Assembly (NCBI GenBank): GCA_903886975.1
Contig: CAISOB010000051.1
Span: forward strand, 1-64,000
Reading direction: 5' to 3'
Length of the DNA stretch: 64,000 nucleotides
Source: an uncultured beta proteobacterium
Lineage (GTDB): Bacteria; Pseudomonadota; Gammaproteobacteria; Burkholderiales; Rhodocyclaceae
Shown here: one piece after another, positions 42,576-51,869 of the stretch
Numbering within the stretch: position 1 is the first letter of the stretch
How the letters are laid out: each line of letters opens with the position of its first letter
Translations under genes and position numbers: made by a program
Notes under the pieces: model-generated
What the model saw: the letters and a program-made list of their open reading frames with translations, nothing else
Database searches by the model: none
What the model was told of the DNA's origin: nothing

Positions 42576-43501
42576 GCAGCGCGGTCGTCTTCGCCTATCA
42601 CGATGTCGGCGTGCGCTGCCTGCGCGTGCTGCTCGCCGCGGGCGTCGATGTGCGACTGGTGGTAACGCACGAGGACAGTCCGGATGAAACGATCTGGTTC
42701 GGCTCGGTGCGCGCGCTATGCGCCGAGAATGACATTCCATACATCACGCCGGCAGATCCGAATACACCCGAAGTCGAGGCCAGGGTGGCGGCACTCGGCG
42801 CCGATTTTCTCTTCAGTTTTTACTACCGCAACATGCTCAAGGCGCCGCTGCTGCAAGCTGCGAAGCACGGTGCGTACAACATGCACGGTTCGCTGTTGCC
42901 ACAATATCGCGGACGCGTTCCGGTCAATTGGGCGGTGTTGCACGGAGAGCGCGAAACCGGCGCCACCCTGCATCAGATGACGATCAAGCCGGATAACGGC
43001 GCCATCGTTGACGAGTTTGCCGTTCCCATTATGCCCGATGACACGGCTCACGATGTCTTTGCAAAGGTGGTCGTCGCGGCCGAGCTGTGCCTGCACCGCG
43101 CGCTGCCGAAGCTCATCGCAGGAACTGCGGGACATCGCCCTCAAGACTTGACGCAAGGCGCCTACTTCGGCGGTCGCCGCCCCGAAGATGGGCGCATCGA
43201 CTGGCGGCAGAATGCGCGCCAGATCCACAACCTGGTACGCGCCGTCAGCCGGCCTTATCCCGGCGCATTCAGCGATTTCCCGTCAGGCCGGCTGCTGCTC
43301 TGGCGCACCCGTGTCATCGACGACGCCAGCCCCGGAGCGGACAGCGGTACGCTGCTGCGCCGCGATGGCCGCGTTGAAATCCACCCGGCTGGCGGCGGCC
43401 TTTTGCGGGTGCTCGACGGCGAACTGTCCGGCACCCCCCTTTTGAATCTCGACGATGCGCGCCTGCGCGCGATCCTGAAATTACCCATTCCCCAAAATTG
43501 A
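42572..43501 (+). CDS. arnA: UDP-Ara4N formyltransferase (ArnA N-terminal half as separate gene)
   Basis: A 309-residue protein equivalent to the formyltransferase domain of E. coli ArnA. It formylates UDP-Ara4N with N10-formyl-THF. The catalytic triad is seen as Asn103 and His105 (YNMHGSLLP) and Asp141 (KPDNGAIV). A C-terminal OB-like part (about 215-305) completes the fold. In E. coli the dehydrogenase is fused at this C-terminus; here it is the next gene after 22 bases. Confidence 0.93.
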   Translation: MSSAVVFAYHDVGVRCLRVLLAAGVDVRLVVTHEDSPDETIWFGSVRALCAENDIPYITPADPNTPEVEARVAALGADFLFSFYYRNMLKAPLLQAAKHGAYNMHGSLLPQYRGRVPVNWAVLHGERETGATLHQMTIKPDNGAIVDEFAVPIMPDDTAHDVFAKVVVAAELCLHRALPKLIAGTAGHRPQDLTQGAYFGGRRPEDGRIDWRQNARQIHNLVRAVSRPYPGAFSDFPSGRLLLWRTRVIDDASPGADSGTLLRRDGRVEIHPAGGGLLRVLDGELSGTPLLNLDDARLRAILKLPIPQN

Positions 43502-43523
43502 TTGATCATTACGGAAAGCAGCC

Positions 43524-44567
43524 ATGAAAAAAGTCCTGATCCTCGGCGTAAACGGCTTCATCGGCCACCACCTGACCAAACGCATTCTGGATACGACCGA
43601 CTGGGACGTTTTCGGCATGGACATGTTCGCCGACAAGCTCGGCGAAGTGATCGCCAACCCGCGCTTTCACTTTTTCGAAGGCGACATCATGATCAACCAG
43701 GAGTGGATCGAATATCACGTCAAGAAATGCGACGTGGTGCTGCCGCTCGTGGCGATCGCCACGCCGGCAACCTATGTGCAGGCGCCGCTCTCGGTCTTTC
43801 AGCTTGATTTCGAAGCCAACCTGCCGATCATCAAGTGGTGCGTGAAGTACAAGAAGCACGTGGTGTTCCCCTCGACCTCCGAAGTGTATGGCATGTGCAA
43901 GGACGGCGAATTCGATCCGGAGAACTCCGAGCTGATCTACGGGCCGATCAACAAGCCGCGCTGGATCTACGCCTGCTCGAAGCAGCTGCTCGACCGCGTC
44001 ATCGCCGCCTACGGCCAGCAGGAAGGGCTGCATTACACGCTGTTCCGGCCGTTCAACTGGATCGGCAGCGGCCTCGATTCGATCCACACCACGAAGGAAG
44101 GATCGAGCCGGGTGATCACCCAATTCTTCGGCCACATCGTGCGCGGCGAAAACATCAAGCTCGTCGATGGCGGCCGGCAGAAACGCGCCTTCACTTATGT
44201 CGACGACGGAATCAACGCGCTGATGAAGATCATCGCCAACAAGAACGACATTGCCTACGGCCAGATCTACAACATCGGCAACCCGGCCAACAACTACTCG
44301 GTGCGCGAACTGGCGACGATGATGCTCGAACTCGCGAAGAATTACCCCGAATACGCCGAAAGCCTGGCCAAGGTGAAGATGGTCGAAACGACCTCCGGCG
44401 AATACTACGGCAAGGGCTATCAGGACGTGCAGAACCGCGTTCCCAAGATCACCAACACCCAGCGCGACCTCGAATGGACGCCGGTGGTGACCATGGCCGA
44501 TGCGCTCAAGGGAATCTTCGACTATTACCGCGGCCAGCTCGCCAACGCCAAGGATCTGGTCAATTAA
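43524..44567 (+). CDS. UDP-glucuronate decarboxylase/dehydrogenase (ArnA C-terminal half as separate gene)
   Basis: A 347-residue extended SDR protein. It oxidises and decarboxylates UDP-GlcA to UDP-4-keto-pentose, the ArnB substrate. The NAD motif GVNGFIG is at 8-14, the catalytic Tyr-Lys pair in YACSKQLLDR, and the Ser/Glu in STSEVYG and the Arg-rich GGRQKRAFTYVDD match the ArnA decarboxylase domain. GGAAAG precedes the start. Whether it also releases UDP-xylose is open. Confidence 0.93.
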   Translation: MKKVLILGVNGFIGHHLTKRILDTTDWDVFGMDMFADKLGEVIANPRFHFFEGDIMINQEWIEYHVKKCDVVLPLVAIATPATYVQAPLSVFQLDFEANLPIIKWCVKYKKHVVFPSTSEVYGMCKDGEFDPENSELIYGPINKPRWIYACSKQLLDRVIAAYGQQEGLHYTLFRPFNWIGSGLDSIHTTKEGSSRVITQFFGHIVRGENIKLVDGGRQKRAFTYVDDGINALMKIIANKNDIAYGQIYNIGNPANNYSVRELATMMLELAKNYPEYAESLAKVKMVETTSGEYYGKGYQDVQNRVPKITNTQRDLEWTPVVTMADALKGIFDYYRGQLANAKDLVN

Positions 44568-45471
44568 ACTGCTCGCCCTCAAGATCGACGTCGATACCTG
44601 GCGCGGCACCCGCGAGGGCGTGCCGCGCCTGCTCGGCATCCTGCGCCGGCACGATGCCCGCGCCACCTTCCTGTTCAGCCTCGGGCCCGACCACACCGGC
44701 CGGGCGATCAAGCGGGTCTTTCGCAAGGGCTTTCTGCAAAAGGTTTCGCGCACCTCGGTGCTCGAACACTACGGACTGCGCACGCTGCTCTACGGCACCT
44801 TGCTGCCGGGTCCCGACATCGGCCGGCGCGAAGCTGCGCTGCTGCGCTCGGTGCGCGACGCCGGCCATGAGGTCGGCATCCACTGCTGGGACCATATCCG
44901 CTGGCAGGATCACGTCGCCGGACAGAGCGCCGCCTGGACGCAGCGCGAAATGCGGCGGGCTGCCGATCGCTTCGAGGAAGTTTTCGGCGAGCCGGCGCGC
45001 ACGCACGGCGCCGCCGGCTGGCAAATGAATGCCGCGGCCTACGCCTTCGAGCGCGAACTGGGCCTCTCCTACGCGTCCGACGGGCGCGGCACGCATCCCT
45101 TCCAGCCGGTCGATGAGCACGGCGCGGTGATCGGCGTGCCGCAGTTGCCGACGACCTTGCCGACGCTCGACGAACTGATCGGCCTCGATGGCCTGACCGC
45201 CGAAAATGTGCACGAGAACCTGCTGGCACGCACCGCCGGAGGCGAACATTCGCAGGTGTACACCCTGCATGCCGAACTCGAAGGGATGCGGCTTTGCGCG
45301 ACTTTCGAGAAGCTCTTGCTAGGCTGGCAGGCGCAGGGCTATCGACTGGCAAGTACCGGCGAACTTTTCGCCTCGCTCGCAGCGGCCAGGCTGCCGCGTC
45401 ACGCGGTCGCCAGCGGCGAGATTGCCGGGCGCAGCGGCGTCCTCGCTTTGCAGGGCGCGCGCATTGCCTGA
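44563..45471 (+). CDS. arnD: 4-deoxy-4-formamido-L-arabinose-phosphoundecaprenol deformylase, probable AUU start
   Basis: A 302-residue polysaccharide-deacetylase-fold enzyme. It removes the formyl group after transfer to undecaprenyl phosphate. LKIDVDTWRGTREG, GIHCWDHIRWQDH and HGAAGWQMN are ArnD signatures. The family N-terminus MKLLALKIDVDT appears only if ATT at 44563 is read as start. It overlaps the preceding TAA stop and has AAGG upstream. ATG 44500 is the only ATG alternative; it would add 21 residues and overlap the previous gene by 68 bases. Confidence 0.88.
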   Translation: MKLLALKIDVDTWRGTREGVPRLLGILRRHDARATFLFSLGPDHTGRAIKRVFRKGFLQKVSRTSVLEHYGLRTLLYGTLLPGPDIGRREAALLRSVRDAGHEVGIHCWDHIRWQDHVAGQSAAWTQREMRRAADRFEEVFGEPARTHGAAGWQMNAAAYAFERELGLSYASDGRGTHPFQPVDEHGAVIGVPQLPTTLPTLDELIGLDGLTAENVHENLLARTAGGEHSQVYTLHAELEGMRLCATFEKLLLGWQAQGYRLASTGELFASLAAARLPRHAVASGEIAGRSGVLALQGARIA

Positions 45472-45537
45472 GGACCGCAGCCCGGGCCGCCCACCGGGCG
45501 AATTGCGCGCTGCAATTCGCTGTTCCACCCTGCTCAC

Positions 45538-47073
45538 ATGAACGCTGTGCGCAAGGCATTCCGCCTGCATCCGATCGGCCTGGCTTGCGCCGGCGTGCTG
45601 GCGCTTGTCCTCTTTCGCCTGTGGTTTTCCGCGGCCTTGCCGATGACCGGCGACGAAGCCTATTTCGTTCTCTGGGGCGAACACCCGGCCGGCGGTTATT
45701 ACGATCATCCACCGATGGTCGGCTGGTGGCTCGCAGGCCTCCTCGCCATTTCGCGCGCCGAATGGGTCTTGCGCCTGCCGGCACTGCTGCTGCCGCTGGC
45801 GCTCGCCTGGGCAAGCTGGCATCTGGTGCGCCCGCACGGCACGGCGCGCGCCAGCGGCGCAGTGCTGCTCGTTCTGCTGCAGCCAGCCAATGTATGGAAT
45901 GTGCTGATCACCACCGATATCCCGGTGATCCTGTTCAGCATGCTGTCGGTGCTCGCCTATGTGTCGGGCTTGCGCTGTGCCGCCTCATCGCGTCGGGCGC
46001 TGGCCTGGCATGCGGCCGCCGGCGCACTGCTCGGCCTAGCATTCCTGGGCAAATACTTCGCCGCGCTGCTCGGCATCGCCTATCTCGCGCACGTGCTGTG
46101 CGTGCGCCGCGACGCCGGACGCTGCGCGGGATTTGCGCTGCTGCTCCTTGCCGCCCTGCCGGCGCCGCTCTACAACCTGTGGTGGAACAGCGGCCACTGC
46201 TGGGTGAACATCCTTTTCAACTTCATCAACCGCAATCACGACACCGGACTGTCATGGCAGAACCCGCTGCTTTATGGCCTGTCGCTGATCTACCTCGCAA
46301 CGCCGTGGCTGCTCGTCGCGCTTTGGCGAGGGCGCCGGAGCGTCGGCGCCGCCGTGCGCAGCGACGCCGGTGCCAGCGCGGTCTTCTGGCTGATGCTGCT
46401 GCCGCTCGCGCTGTTCGCACTGCTGTCGCTGTGGCGCCAAATCGGCCTCCACTGGCTGGTTTCCTTCATCCCGCTGCTCGCCGTGCTGGCAGCGATGGCC
46501 TTGTCCGAGGCCGTGCTGGCGAAGCTTGTACGCTGGTCAGCCATCCTTGCGCTCGCGCATGTGCTGGCAATCGCGCTGATCGCTGCGCTGCCGCTGCAAA
46601 CCTGGAAGCAGAGCAAGCTCTACGACGGCATCGTGCTGACCGTTCGTGCCGGAGACCTCATTGCCCAATTGCAGCCCTACGCCAACGATTATCTCTTCGC
46701 CATGGAAGGCTACTCACCGGCGGCAACCCTTGCTTATCAGGCACAGCGTCCGTTCGCCGTTTTCGGCGAAGGGTCATTCCACGCGCGGCAGGACGATTTC
46801 ACGACCGACTGGCGGACGCGGGACGGGCGAAACGTACTAATTCTGCGCAAGAGCGAGCCGAAAAAGGACGACTATTCGGCTTTCTTCGATCGCCTCGAGC
46901 TGCGCGAATTTTCCGTCGAAGGCGTGCGCTTCTATCTCGTCCTCGGCCAGGGATTCAAGTACGCCGCCTATCGCGACAAGGTACTCGCGCGCATCCGCGA
47001 ACGCTTCTACCGCATCCCGGCCTGGCTGCCGCAGCGTGGATGCGATTTTTGCGAATGGTATTTCCCTCGCTGA
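45538..47073 (+). CDS. GT39-family membrane glycosyltransferase
   Basis: A 511-residue GT-C protein with about 11 predicted helices. The first periplasmic loop reads MTGDEAYFVLWGEHPAGGYYDHPPMVGW, the GDEAYY/DHPP pattern of GT39/PMT-type polyprenyl-phosphate glycosyltransferases, in which the Asp is catalytic. It follows arnD by 66 bases in the same direction. The donor is unknown; a polyprenyl-linked sugar made by the GT2 enzyme at 56139 is possible. Confidence 0.82.
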   Translation: MNAVRKAFRLHPIGLACAGVLALVLFRLWFSAALPMTGDEAYFVLWGEHPAGGYYDHPPMVGWWLAGLLAISRAEWVLRLPALLLPLALAWASWHLVRPHGTARASGAVLLVLLQPANVWNVLITTDIPVILFSMLSVLAYVSGLRCAASSRRALAWHAAAGALLGLAFLGKYFAALLGIAYLAHVLCVRRDAGRCAGFALLLLAALPAPLYNLWWNSGHCWVNILFNFINRNHDTGLSWQNPLLYGLSLIYLATPWLLVALWRGRRSVGAAVRSDAGASAVFWLMLLPLALFALLSLWRQIGLHWLVSFIPLLAVLAAMALSEAVLAKLVRWSAILALAHVLAIALIAALPLQTWKQSKLYDGIVLTVRAGDLIAQLQPYANDYLFAMEGYSPAATLAYQAQRPFAVFGEGSFHARQDDFTTDWRTRDGRNVLILRKSEPKKDDYSAFFDRLELREFSVEGVRFYLVLGQGFKYAAYRDKVLARIRERFYRIPAWLPQRGCDFCEWYFPR

Positions 47074-47096
47074 TTCGCTCGCGTTCCCAGCTCATA

Positions 47097-48815
47097 TCAG
47101 AATAATCGATAGGCAATCAGATTTTCTTTATCAGAAGACAACCGTTTCGAAACGCCTTGCGTCTCAAGCATCGGTATTGCGTTTGCAAGTTCCGGGAAGG
47201 CCCTAATCAATTCTTTCTGGTCGATCGCATCGGCAATCAGGACTGGCTTGGCCCCGTACTTTGACATTTCCGATTTGTTATTGATTACGGGGATCGGATC
47301 ACCCGGATTCAAATAGAACACCAGAGTCGTATTGGGCCGTTTATAAAATACCAGCGACTCATCGCTTTTCAGTTGCTTGGCCAGCGCCAGGGCGAAGGGT
47401 TTACGCTGGCCGTAGCGGTCGGCTCCCGGCAGGACCAGTCCAAATACCACGGTCATGTTTAAGGCGGCAAGCAGTAGCAGGACGGGCAGGAAACCGAGCG
47501 CCGGTGTGGCATCGAGGCGAGTCGCTCGCGCCAGCATCACCGGGTAACGCCGACCCAACCAAGCAATGGCCCCGCCACCGATGAGCGTGGCCGCGGAAGC
47601 ATTCCAGAACTCAATCGGAAGTGATGCGCCTGGCAAGTAGAAGTGCATTGCGCCAGGAACGGCGATCAGCAGTAAGGCCGCCGCGCCCAGTAATGACAGG
47701 GTGGCAAGCGCCGCCGGGTGTCGCCAGCGATGCGCGCATGCCTCAGCCAGGTACGCCGCGATCAGGATCATGCAGAAAGGCATGATCGGCAGGATGTAAT
47801 ACCAGCGTCTCGAACCAGACAAGGTGAAGAATAAAAAAACTAGCGTTATCGCTTCCAGCAACCAGCGCCGGGATTGATCGAGCGTCGCATAGCGCGGCAG
47901 GTAATAAACGAGGCCGGCAATAAGGAAGAGCGACCAGGGAAACACGATTCGCGGGACTTCATAAAGATAGCTATAGAAGGGATCGACATGGTCAAAGGGT
48001 GCGAAGAAACGGACGATGTTTTCGCGGATCAACAAATCGAGTCCGGACAAATGATTGTGTTGAACTTCAATGCCCGCCGGCAATGCCGACATCGACGCGC
48101 CCAGATACGGCAGCAGGAACAGGCCGGCGGCCAGCACGGCTGCGGCGAGATGGGCGAGGTTGATGTGTGTCTTCCATCGGCCGTCGCGCAATACAAACGG
48201 GGCGATGACCAGTATCGGTATGACGAAAGCAGTCAAGCCCTTCAATTGGCAGCCGACAGCGCAAAGCAGATAGAAGACCAGATAGGCCGTGAAATCGGTG
48301 CTTCCCCGCCGTGGGACGAACCAGGCGACTGCCGCGCTAATCAGCGCCAGATTCGACATTTCCGCCGAGGCGGTGTGGGTCCAGAACAGAAAGCCATAAC
48401 TCGTAATGATCAGACAAACGCTCAACCAGGCAATGCGCCGATCGAACCATGCCGCGGCAATTTGGTAGCTGCAAATCAATGTCAATAATCCGGCGATTGC
48501 CCCAGGCAAGCGTACCGCAAATTCATTGAGCGTTTGCGTGCAGGCGGCGACCAGGACGATAAACCAGTATGACAACAGCGGTTTGTCAAAATAGATTTCG
48601 CCGTTGATGACCGGATGGAACCAATCCTTGCGCAACAACATATTCCGGGCGATTTCAGCCCATCGATCTTCAGAACCGGCAAGAGACCTGTCCCCGAGTC
48701 CATAAAGAAGCAAGAAGAAGACGGCAGCCAGGCAGAATAGGCCGGTCATCGGCGAGTGCACCGGCGGGCTGCCTCTTGCGTTGATATGCAATTCTTTCGT
48801 CGGCCGATGGATCAT
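47097..48815 (-). CDS. GT39/ArnT-like membrane glycosyltransferase
   Basis: A 572-residue GT-C protein with about 12 predicted helices and a periplasmic C-terminal domain. Loop 1 shows EDRWAEIARNMLLRKDWF and YFDKPLLSYW, very like ArnT and its relatives. ATG 48815 has AAGGAA eight bases upstream; the longer frame to 49052 overlaps the next gene and is rejected. It is convergent with the 45538 gene. Possible donors are polyprenyl-phosphate GalA or Ara4N; the acceptor may be core or lipid A. Confidence 0.82.
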   Translation of the reverse strand: MIHRPTKELHINARGSPPVHSPMTGLFCLAAVFFLLLYGLGDRSLAGSEDRWAEIARNMLLRKDWFHPVINGEIYFDKPLLSYWFIVLVAACTQTLNEFAVRLPGAIAGLLTLICSYQIAAAWFDRRIAWLSVCLIITSYGFLFWTHTASAEMSNLALISAAVAWFVPRRGSTDFTAYLVFYLLCAVGCQLKGLTAFVIPILVIAPFVLRDGRWKTHINLAHLAAAVLAAGLFLLPYLGASMSALPAGIEVQHNHLSGLDLLIRENIVRFFAPFDHVDPFYSYLYEVPRIVFPWSLFLIAGLVYYLPRYATLDQSRRWLLEAITLVFLFFTLSGSRRWYYILPIMPFCMILIAAYLAEACAHRWRHPAALATLSLLGAAALLLIAVPGAMHFYLPGASLPIEFWNASAATLIGGGAIAWLGRRYPVMLARATRLDATPALGFLPVLLLLAALNMTVVFGLVLPGADRYGQRKPFALALAKQLKSDESLVFYKRPNTTLVFYLNPGDPIPVINNKSEMSKYGAKPVLIADAIDQKELIRAFPELANAIPMLETQGVSKRLSSDKENLIAYRLF

Positions 48816-48855
48816 GGATTCCTTCGAGCAATCAGAACGTTTGAGGCACATCCGC

Positions 48856-50493
48856 CTAATGAGCGGCGATGTAGATTGCGGAGAACGGTGATCTGGCGAA
48901 GATTCCATGATAGACGAAGGCGCCCGTATCGAAACCCTCCTTGCGCAATCGTTCGAAGTTTTCATCCTTCGTGAGCAGCCAGATGGGCGAAGCAATATTC
49001 TTGATCTCATCGGCGCTTTTGATGAACAGAGGCTGGAAATCCATCGTCGCATTGACCAGATATTTTATCGGCAGGCCGTCCGGGTTTTCATTGAGGAAAA
49101 CGAGTTTCCCGGGTCTTTGCGCCATCAGTGACTCGACGTGGCGCACAAAGCCGCTCGTGTCGTGAAGATACAGGTCTATTGGTTCAACCAGGAATAGCTG
49201 CATCGAATAGGCGGTCACCGCCGCCAACCCGCAAATGGCTAAAGATTTGTTCTCTGTCGCAAGCGCATTGCGCGTCGCGACAACGAGATTCAAGAGGAAC
49301 AGCGCGCACAGTCCTGCGACAACGAGCGGTATGTCGATGCCGACATCCGCCAGGCGCACTCTCTGCATATAGACCACCAATGCCGCCAGCAGCGGCAGTG
49401 CGATCAGAAAGGCCGTGACGACACCGCGCAGCCATCTCGTCAAGCGATAGTCGGGATTGATAAAGACGAAACTGGCGAGCCCCGCCAGCGGCGGCACCAC
49501 CGGCAGGATGTAGCGGATCTTCTTGGTTTCAGGTATCGACAAGCCGACCAGCACAATAGCTATCCACGCCGCCAGCAACACGAGGAGCATGGCATATTCG
49601 GCACTGAGCCTTTGCGCGCCGACGCGCGATCTCGACACCAGCAGACTCACTGCGACAAGAATCGCTATCGGATAACTCAAGGCATAGTTGCCGAAACTGC
49701 TGACGAAATAGTAATAGATTGGATAGGGAGTCGATTCGGAGAAGCGATTGACCGCCTGCATTCGTACGATATCGGCGACGAAGCCTGTGCCGTAGGCGAG
49801 CATGGCCAATCCAAGGAGTGCAGCCGAACAGGCCAGCAGCACGCCGCCGCTGCAGGCCGCGAAAACGAAGACTTGCCGCCACCCGGAGGTCAATAGCAGA
49901 TGCGAGATGACGACGCCCGCGGGGATCACCACCCCGATCGGGCCGCGGACGAGGAAGCCGGCGATGAGCAAGAGCGACAGGGCACCGATCGGTAACGCAC
50001 GGCCCGCGCGATACGCCCTGTGCGTCAGATAGAACGCCGCCAGCGTGATCGCCGAGACCGTCTGATCGACGGAAATCGAGCGCGCTTCGGCGTCGAAAGT
50101 CAGCGTCAGGAATTCGAAGCAGATGGCCAGCAGCGCCCATGGCCGCGAGTATTGGGCGAACAGCTTGTAGGTCAGGACGACGACGACGGCCGCCGCCAGC
50201 GCGGTCGGCAGCGTCGCCGTGAATTTGCTGACTTCGCCGAAGGGCAGCGAAACAAGCCAGATCAGCAGGGTCGAGGTGACCGGATAGTCGGGGTAAGGCT
50301 GACCATAGGTCGTGGGAAAAAGCGTCGGCCCGTTGCGCAGCATCTCCTGGGCGAAAACCGCGAAGCGAGTCTCAAAATTGATGAAGGGCTGATGCCAGAT
50401 GCCCAGCATGAAAAGGACGAAAGCGGCCAGCCCCAAATACAGCGCCTCGTGCCGTGCAAATGCCTTAAGCAGTCGCTGCTTGAAATCAGTCAA
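48856..50493 (-). CDS. GT-C membrane glycosyltransferase
   Basis: A 545-residue protein with about 12 predicted helices. Loop 1 contains FINFETRFAVFAQEMLRNGP and YPVTSTLLIW, a GT39-like arrangement with Glu in the catalytic place. The C-terminal 100 residues are soluble and probably periplasmic. The start is TTG 50493 after a GGG-rich site; the frame extends to 50625 into the neighbour but has no better start. It follows the GT87 gene by 31 bases in the same operon. Confidence 0.78.
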   Translation of the reverse strand: MTDFKQRLLKAFARHEALYLGLAAFVLFMLGIWHQPFINFETRFAVFAQEMLRNGPTLFPTTYGQPYPDYPVTSTLLIWLVSLPFGEVSKFTATLPTALAAAVVVVLTYKLFAQYSRPWALLAICFEFLTLTFDAEARSISVDQTVSAITLAAFYLTHRAYRAGRALPIGALSLLLIAGFLVRGPIGVVIPAGVVISHLLLTSGWRQVFVFAACSGGVLLACSAALLGLAMLAYGTGFVADIVRMQAVNRFSESTPYPIYYYFVSSFGNYALSYPIAILVAVSLLVSRSRVGAQRLSAEYAMLLVLLAAWIAIVLVGLSIPETKKIRYILPVVPPLAGLASFVFINPDYRLTRWLRGVVTAFLIALPLLAALVVYMQRVRLADVGIDIPLVVAGLCALFLLNLVVATRNALATENKSLAICGLAAVTAYSMQLFLVEPIDLYLHDTSGFVRHVESLMAQRPGKLVFLNENPDGLPIKYLVNATMDFQPLFIKSADEIKNIASPIWLLTKDENFERLRKEGFDTGAFVYHGIFARSPFSAIYIAAH

Positions 50494-50524
50494 ATCCCGG
50501 CCCCCGCCTATCCATATCGCGGCG

Positions 50525-51724
50525 TCATGACGCGGCGCGCAAAGGATTCGTTTGCGGCGCATCCCGTCGCCGCGACTCGGCGAGTGCGGCGCGCATTTGC
50601 ACAGCGAGCATGACCAGAAAGACAAGCGTCATGAGCGGGCACCAGAACTTGGCGAATTCATTACCGTTGTACTTGCCGAGCACCAGGCCGACGAGGTCGG
50701 GCAAGAACATCATCGACACGCAGATGGCGACGATTGCCCGCAACGATCGCCGCGCGTCATGCTCGAGCAGCCACTCGCCCCACAGTCCCAGGGCCGGCGC
50801 CAGCATCACGTAGCTGTTCGCTTCGTTCATCGGCGTAAAAAGCATGATGTATATTCCGGTGAATCCCAACCACAGCAGGACGCGCCGGCTATCCGTCCCC
50901 AGCCCGCGCAGTTGCCAGCAGGCCACGGCCAGGGCCGCCCCCGCCGCCACGCGCACGGCGAGCGAGATCATACCGGTTAGTTTGAAGTTAACCGCCATCA
51001 GCACCCCGTTCAGGTCGGCGAAGGTGCGGTCGCCGCCGGGCTCGAAACAGGCGGCGATATTACCGGCGAAGGCCGCATACACCACATTCACATAGCTCGG
51101 CGGCGCAAAGAAATAAGGGCACACCAAGACCAGCCCAGCGCCGATCGCTGCCCGCCACCAGAAGCCCGGAAAAGCCATCATCGCCAGGCCGATCGCCGGA
51201 ATCGCCAGCGGCTTGCAGGTGAGCGCCAGCGATAGCCAGGCAACGGCTGGCCACCAGCGCTGCCGGTGCAGGCACCAGGCGGCAAGAACCAGGCTCGCCG
51301 CCAGCAAAGCGCTCGATTGACCGTTACGCAGCGCGCTCAGACAGATCGGCAGCGAAAGCGCACTGACCAGCGCGAAAGCGCGCCAGCGGTCCTTCGCCGT
51401 CAGCATGTCGAGGCAGCGCCAGAGGCCGAAACCCAGGCCGCCCAGCGCGGTACAACGCCAAAGGATTTCACAGACGGCAAGCGGCAGCCAGGAATAGAGA
51501 CTGAAGAACGGCAGAAAGGCCGGCAGATAATTGAAACCGGCCGGGCCGATATATACGGAGCGCTGCGCCCACCAGTTATCGACTGCTTCGTGGTAGCTCG
51601 GCGTCATGCTGCGCAAGAGCGGATGCCGAACCACGAGAAAGGCAATCGCGGCCAGCGGTATCAACCACAGCGCCCAGCCCAGCCAGCGCCAATTCCAGCG
51701 CCAATTCGTCTTTCCATTCATCAT
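50525..51724 (-). CDS. GT87-family (DUF2029) membrane mannosyltransferase-like protein
   Basis: A 399-residue GT-C protein with about ten predicted helices of the DUF2029/GT87 type. GPAGFNYLPAFLPFFSLYSWL and LRNGQSSALLAASLVLAAW are its conserved loops. GT87 members are best known as polyprenyl-phosphate-mannose transferases of actinobacterial lipoglycans. In proteobacteria their sugar is undefined. The 5' end holds a perfect tandem repeat of 12 bases encoding NWRWNWRW. It is first of a three-gene minus-strand run and divergent from msbA. Confidence 0.8.
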   Translation of the reverse strand: MMNGKTNWRWNWRWLGWALWLIPLAAIAFLVVRHPLLRSMTPSYHEAVDNWWAQRSVYIGPAGFNYLPAFLPFFSLYSWLPLAVCEILWRCTALGGLGFGLWRCLDMLTAKDRWRAFALVSALSLPICLSALRNGQSSALLAASLVLAAWCLHRQRWWPAVAWLSLALTCKPLAIPAIGLAMMAFPGFWWRAAIGAGLVLVCPYFFAPPSYVNVVYAAFAGNIAACFEPGGDRTFADLNGVLMAVNFKLTGMISLAVRVAAGAALAVACWQLRGLGTDSRRVLLWLGFTGIYIMLFTPMNEANSYVMLAPALGLWGEWLLEHDARRSLRAIVAICVSMMFLPDLVGLVLGKYNGNEFAKFWCPLMTLVFLVMLAVQMRAALAESRRRDAPQTNPLRAAS

Positions 51725-51869
51725 GACATCCCTGTTCAGGCAGGCTTAATCATACAATGAGATCCGATGTCTCTCCCTGTTTCGCGCGTCCATGCTATTG
51801 CTGCCGGCAAAGGGCGCACGCGGACATGCTAAAATTGTCGATTAAATCTCTGGCAAGAACGCTTCCGCT

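Noticed and set aside
45294..47105. 603-codon plus-strand ORF overlapping the arnD end and the GT39 gene
   Set aside because: Arg/Ala-rich frame-shifted reading of the GT39 gene, which has clear membrane helices in its own frame.
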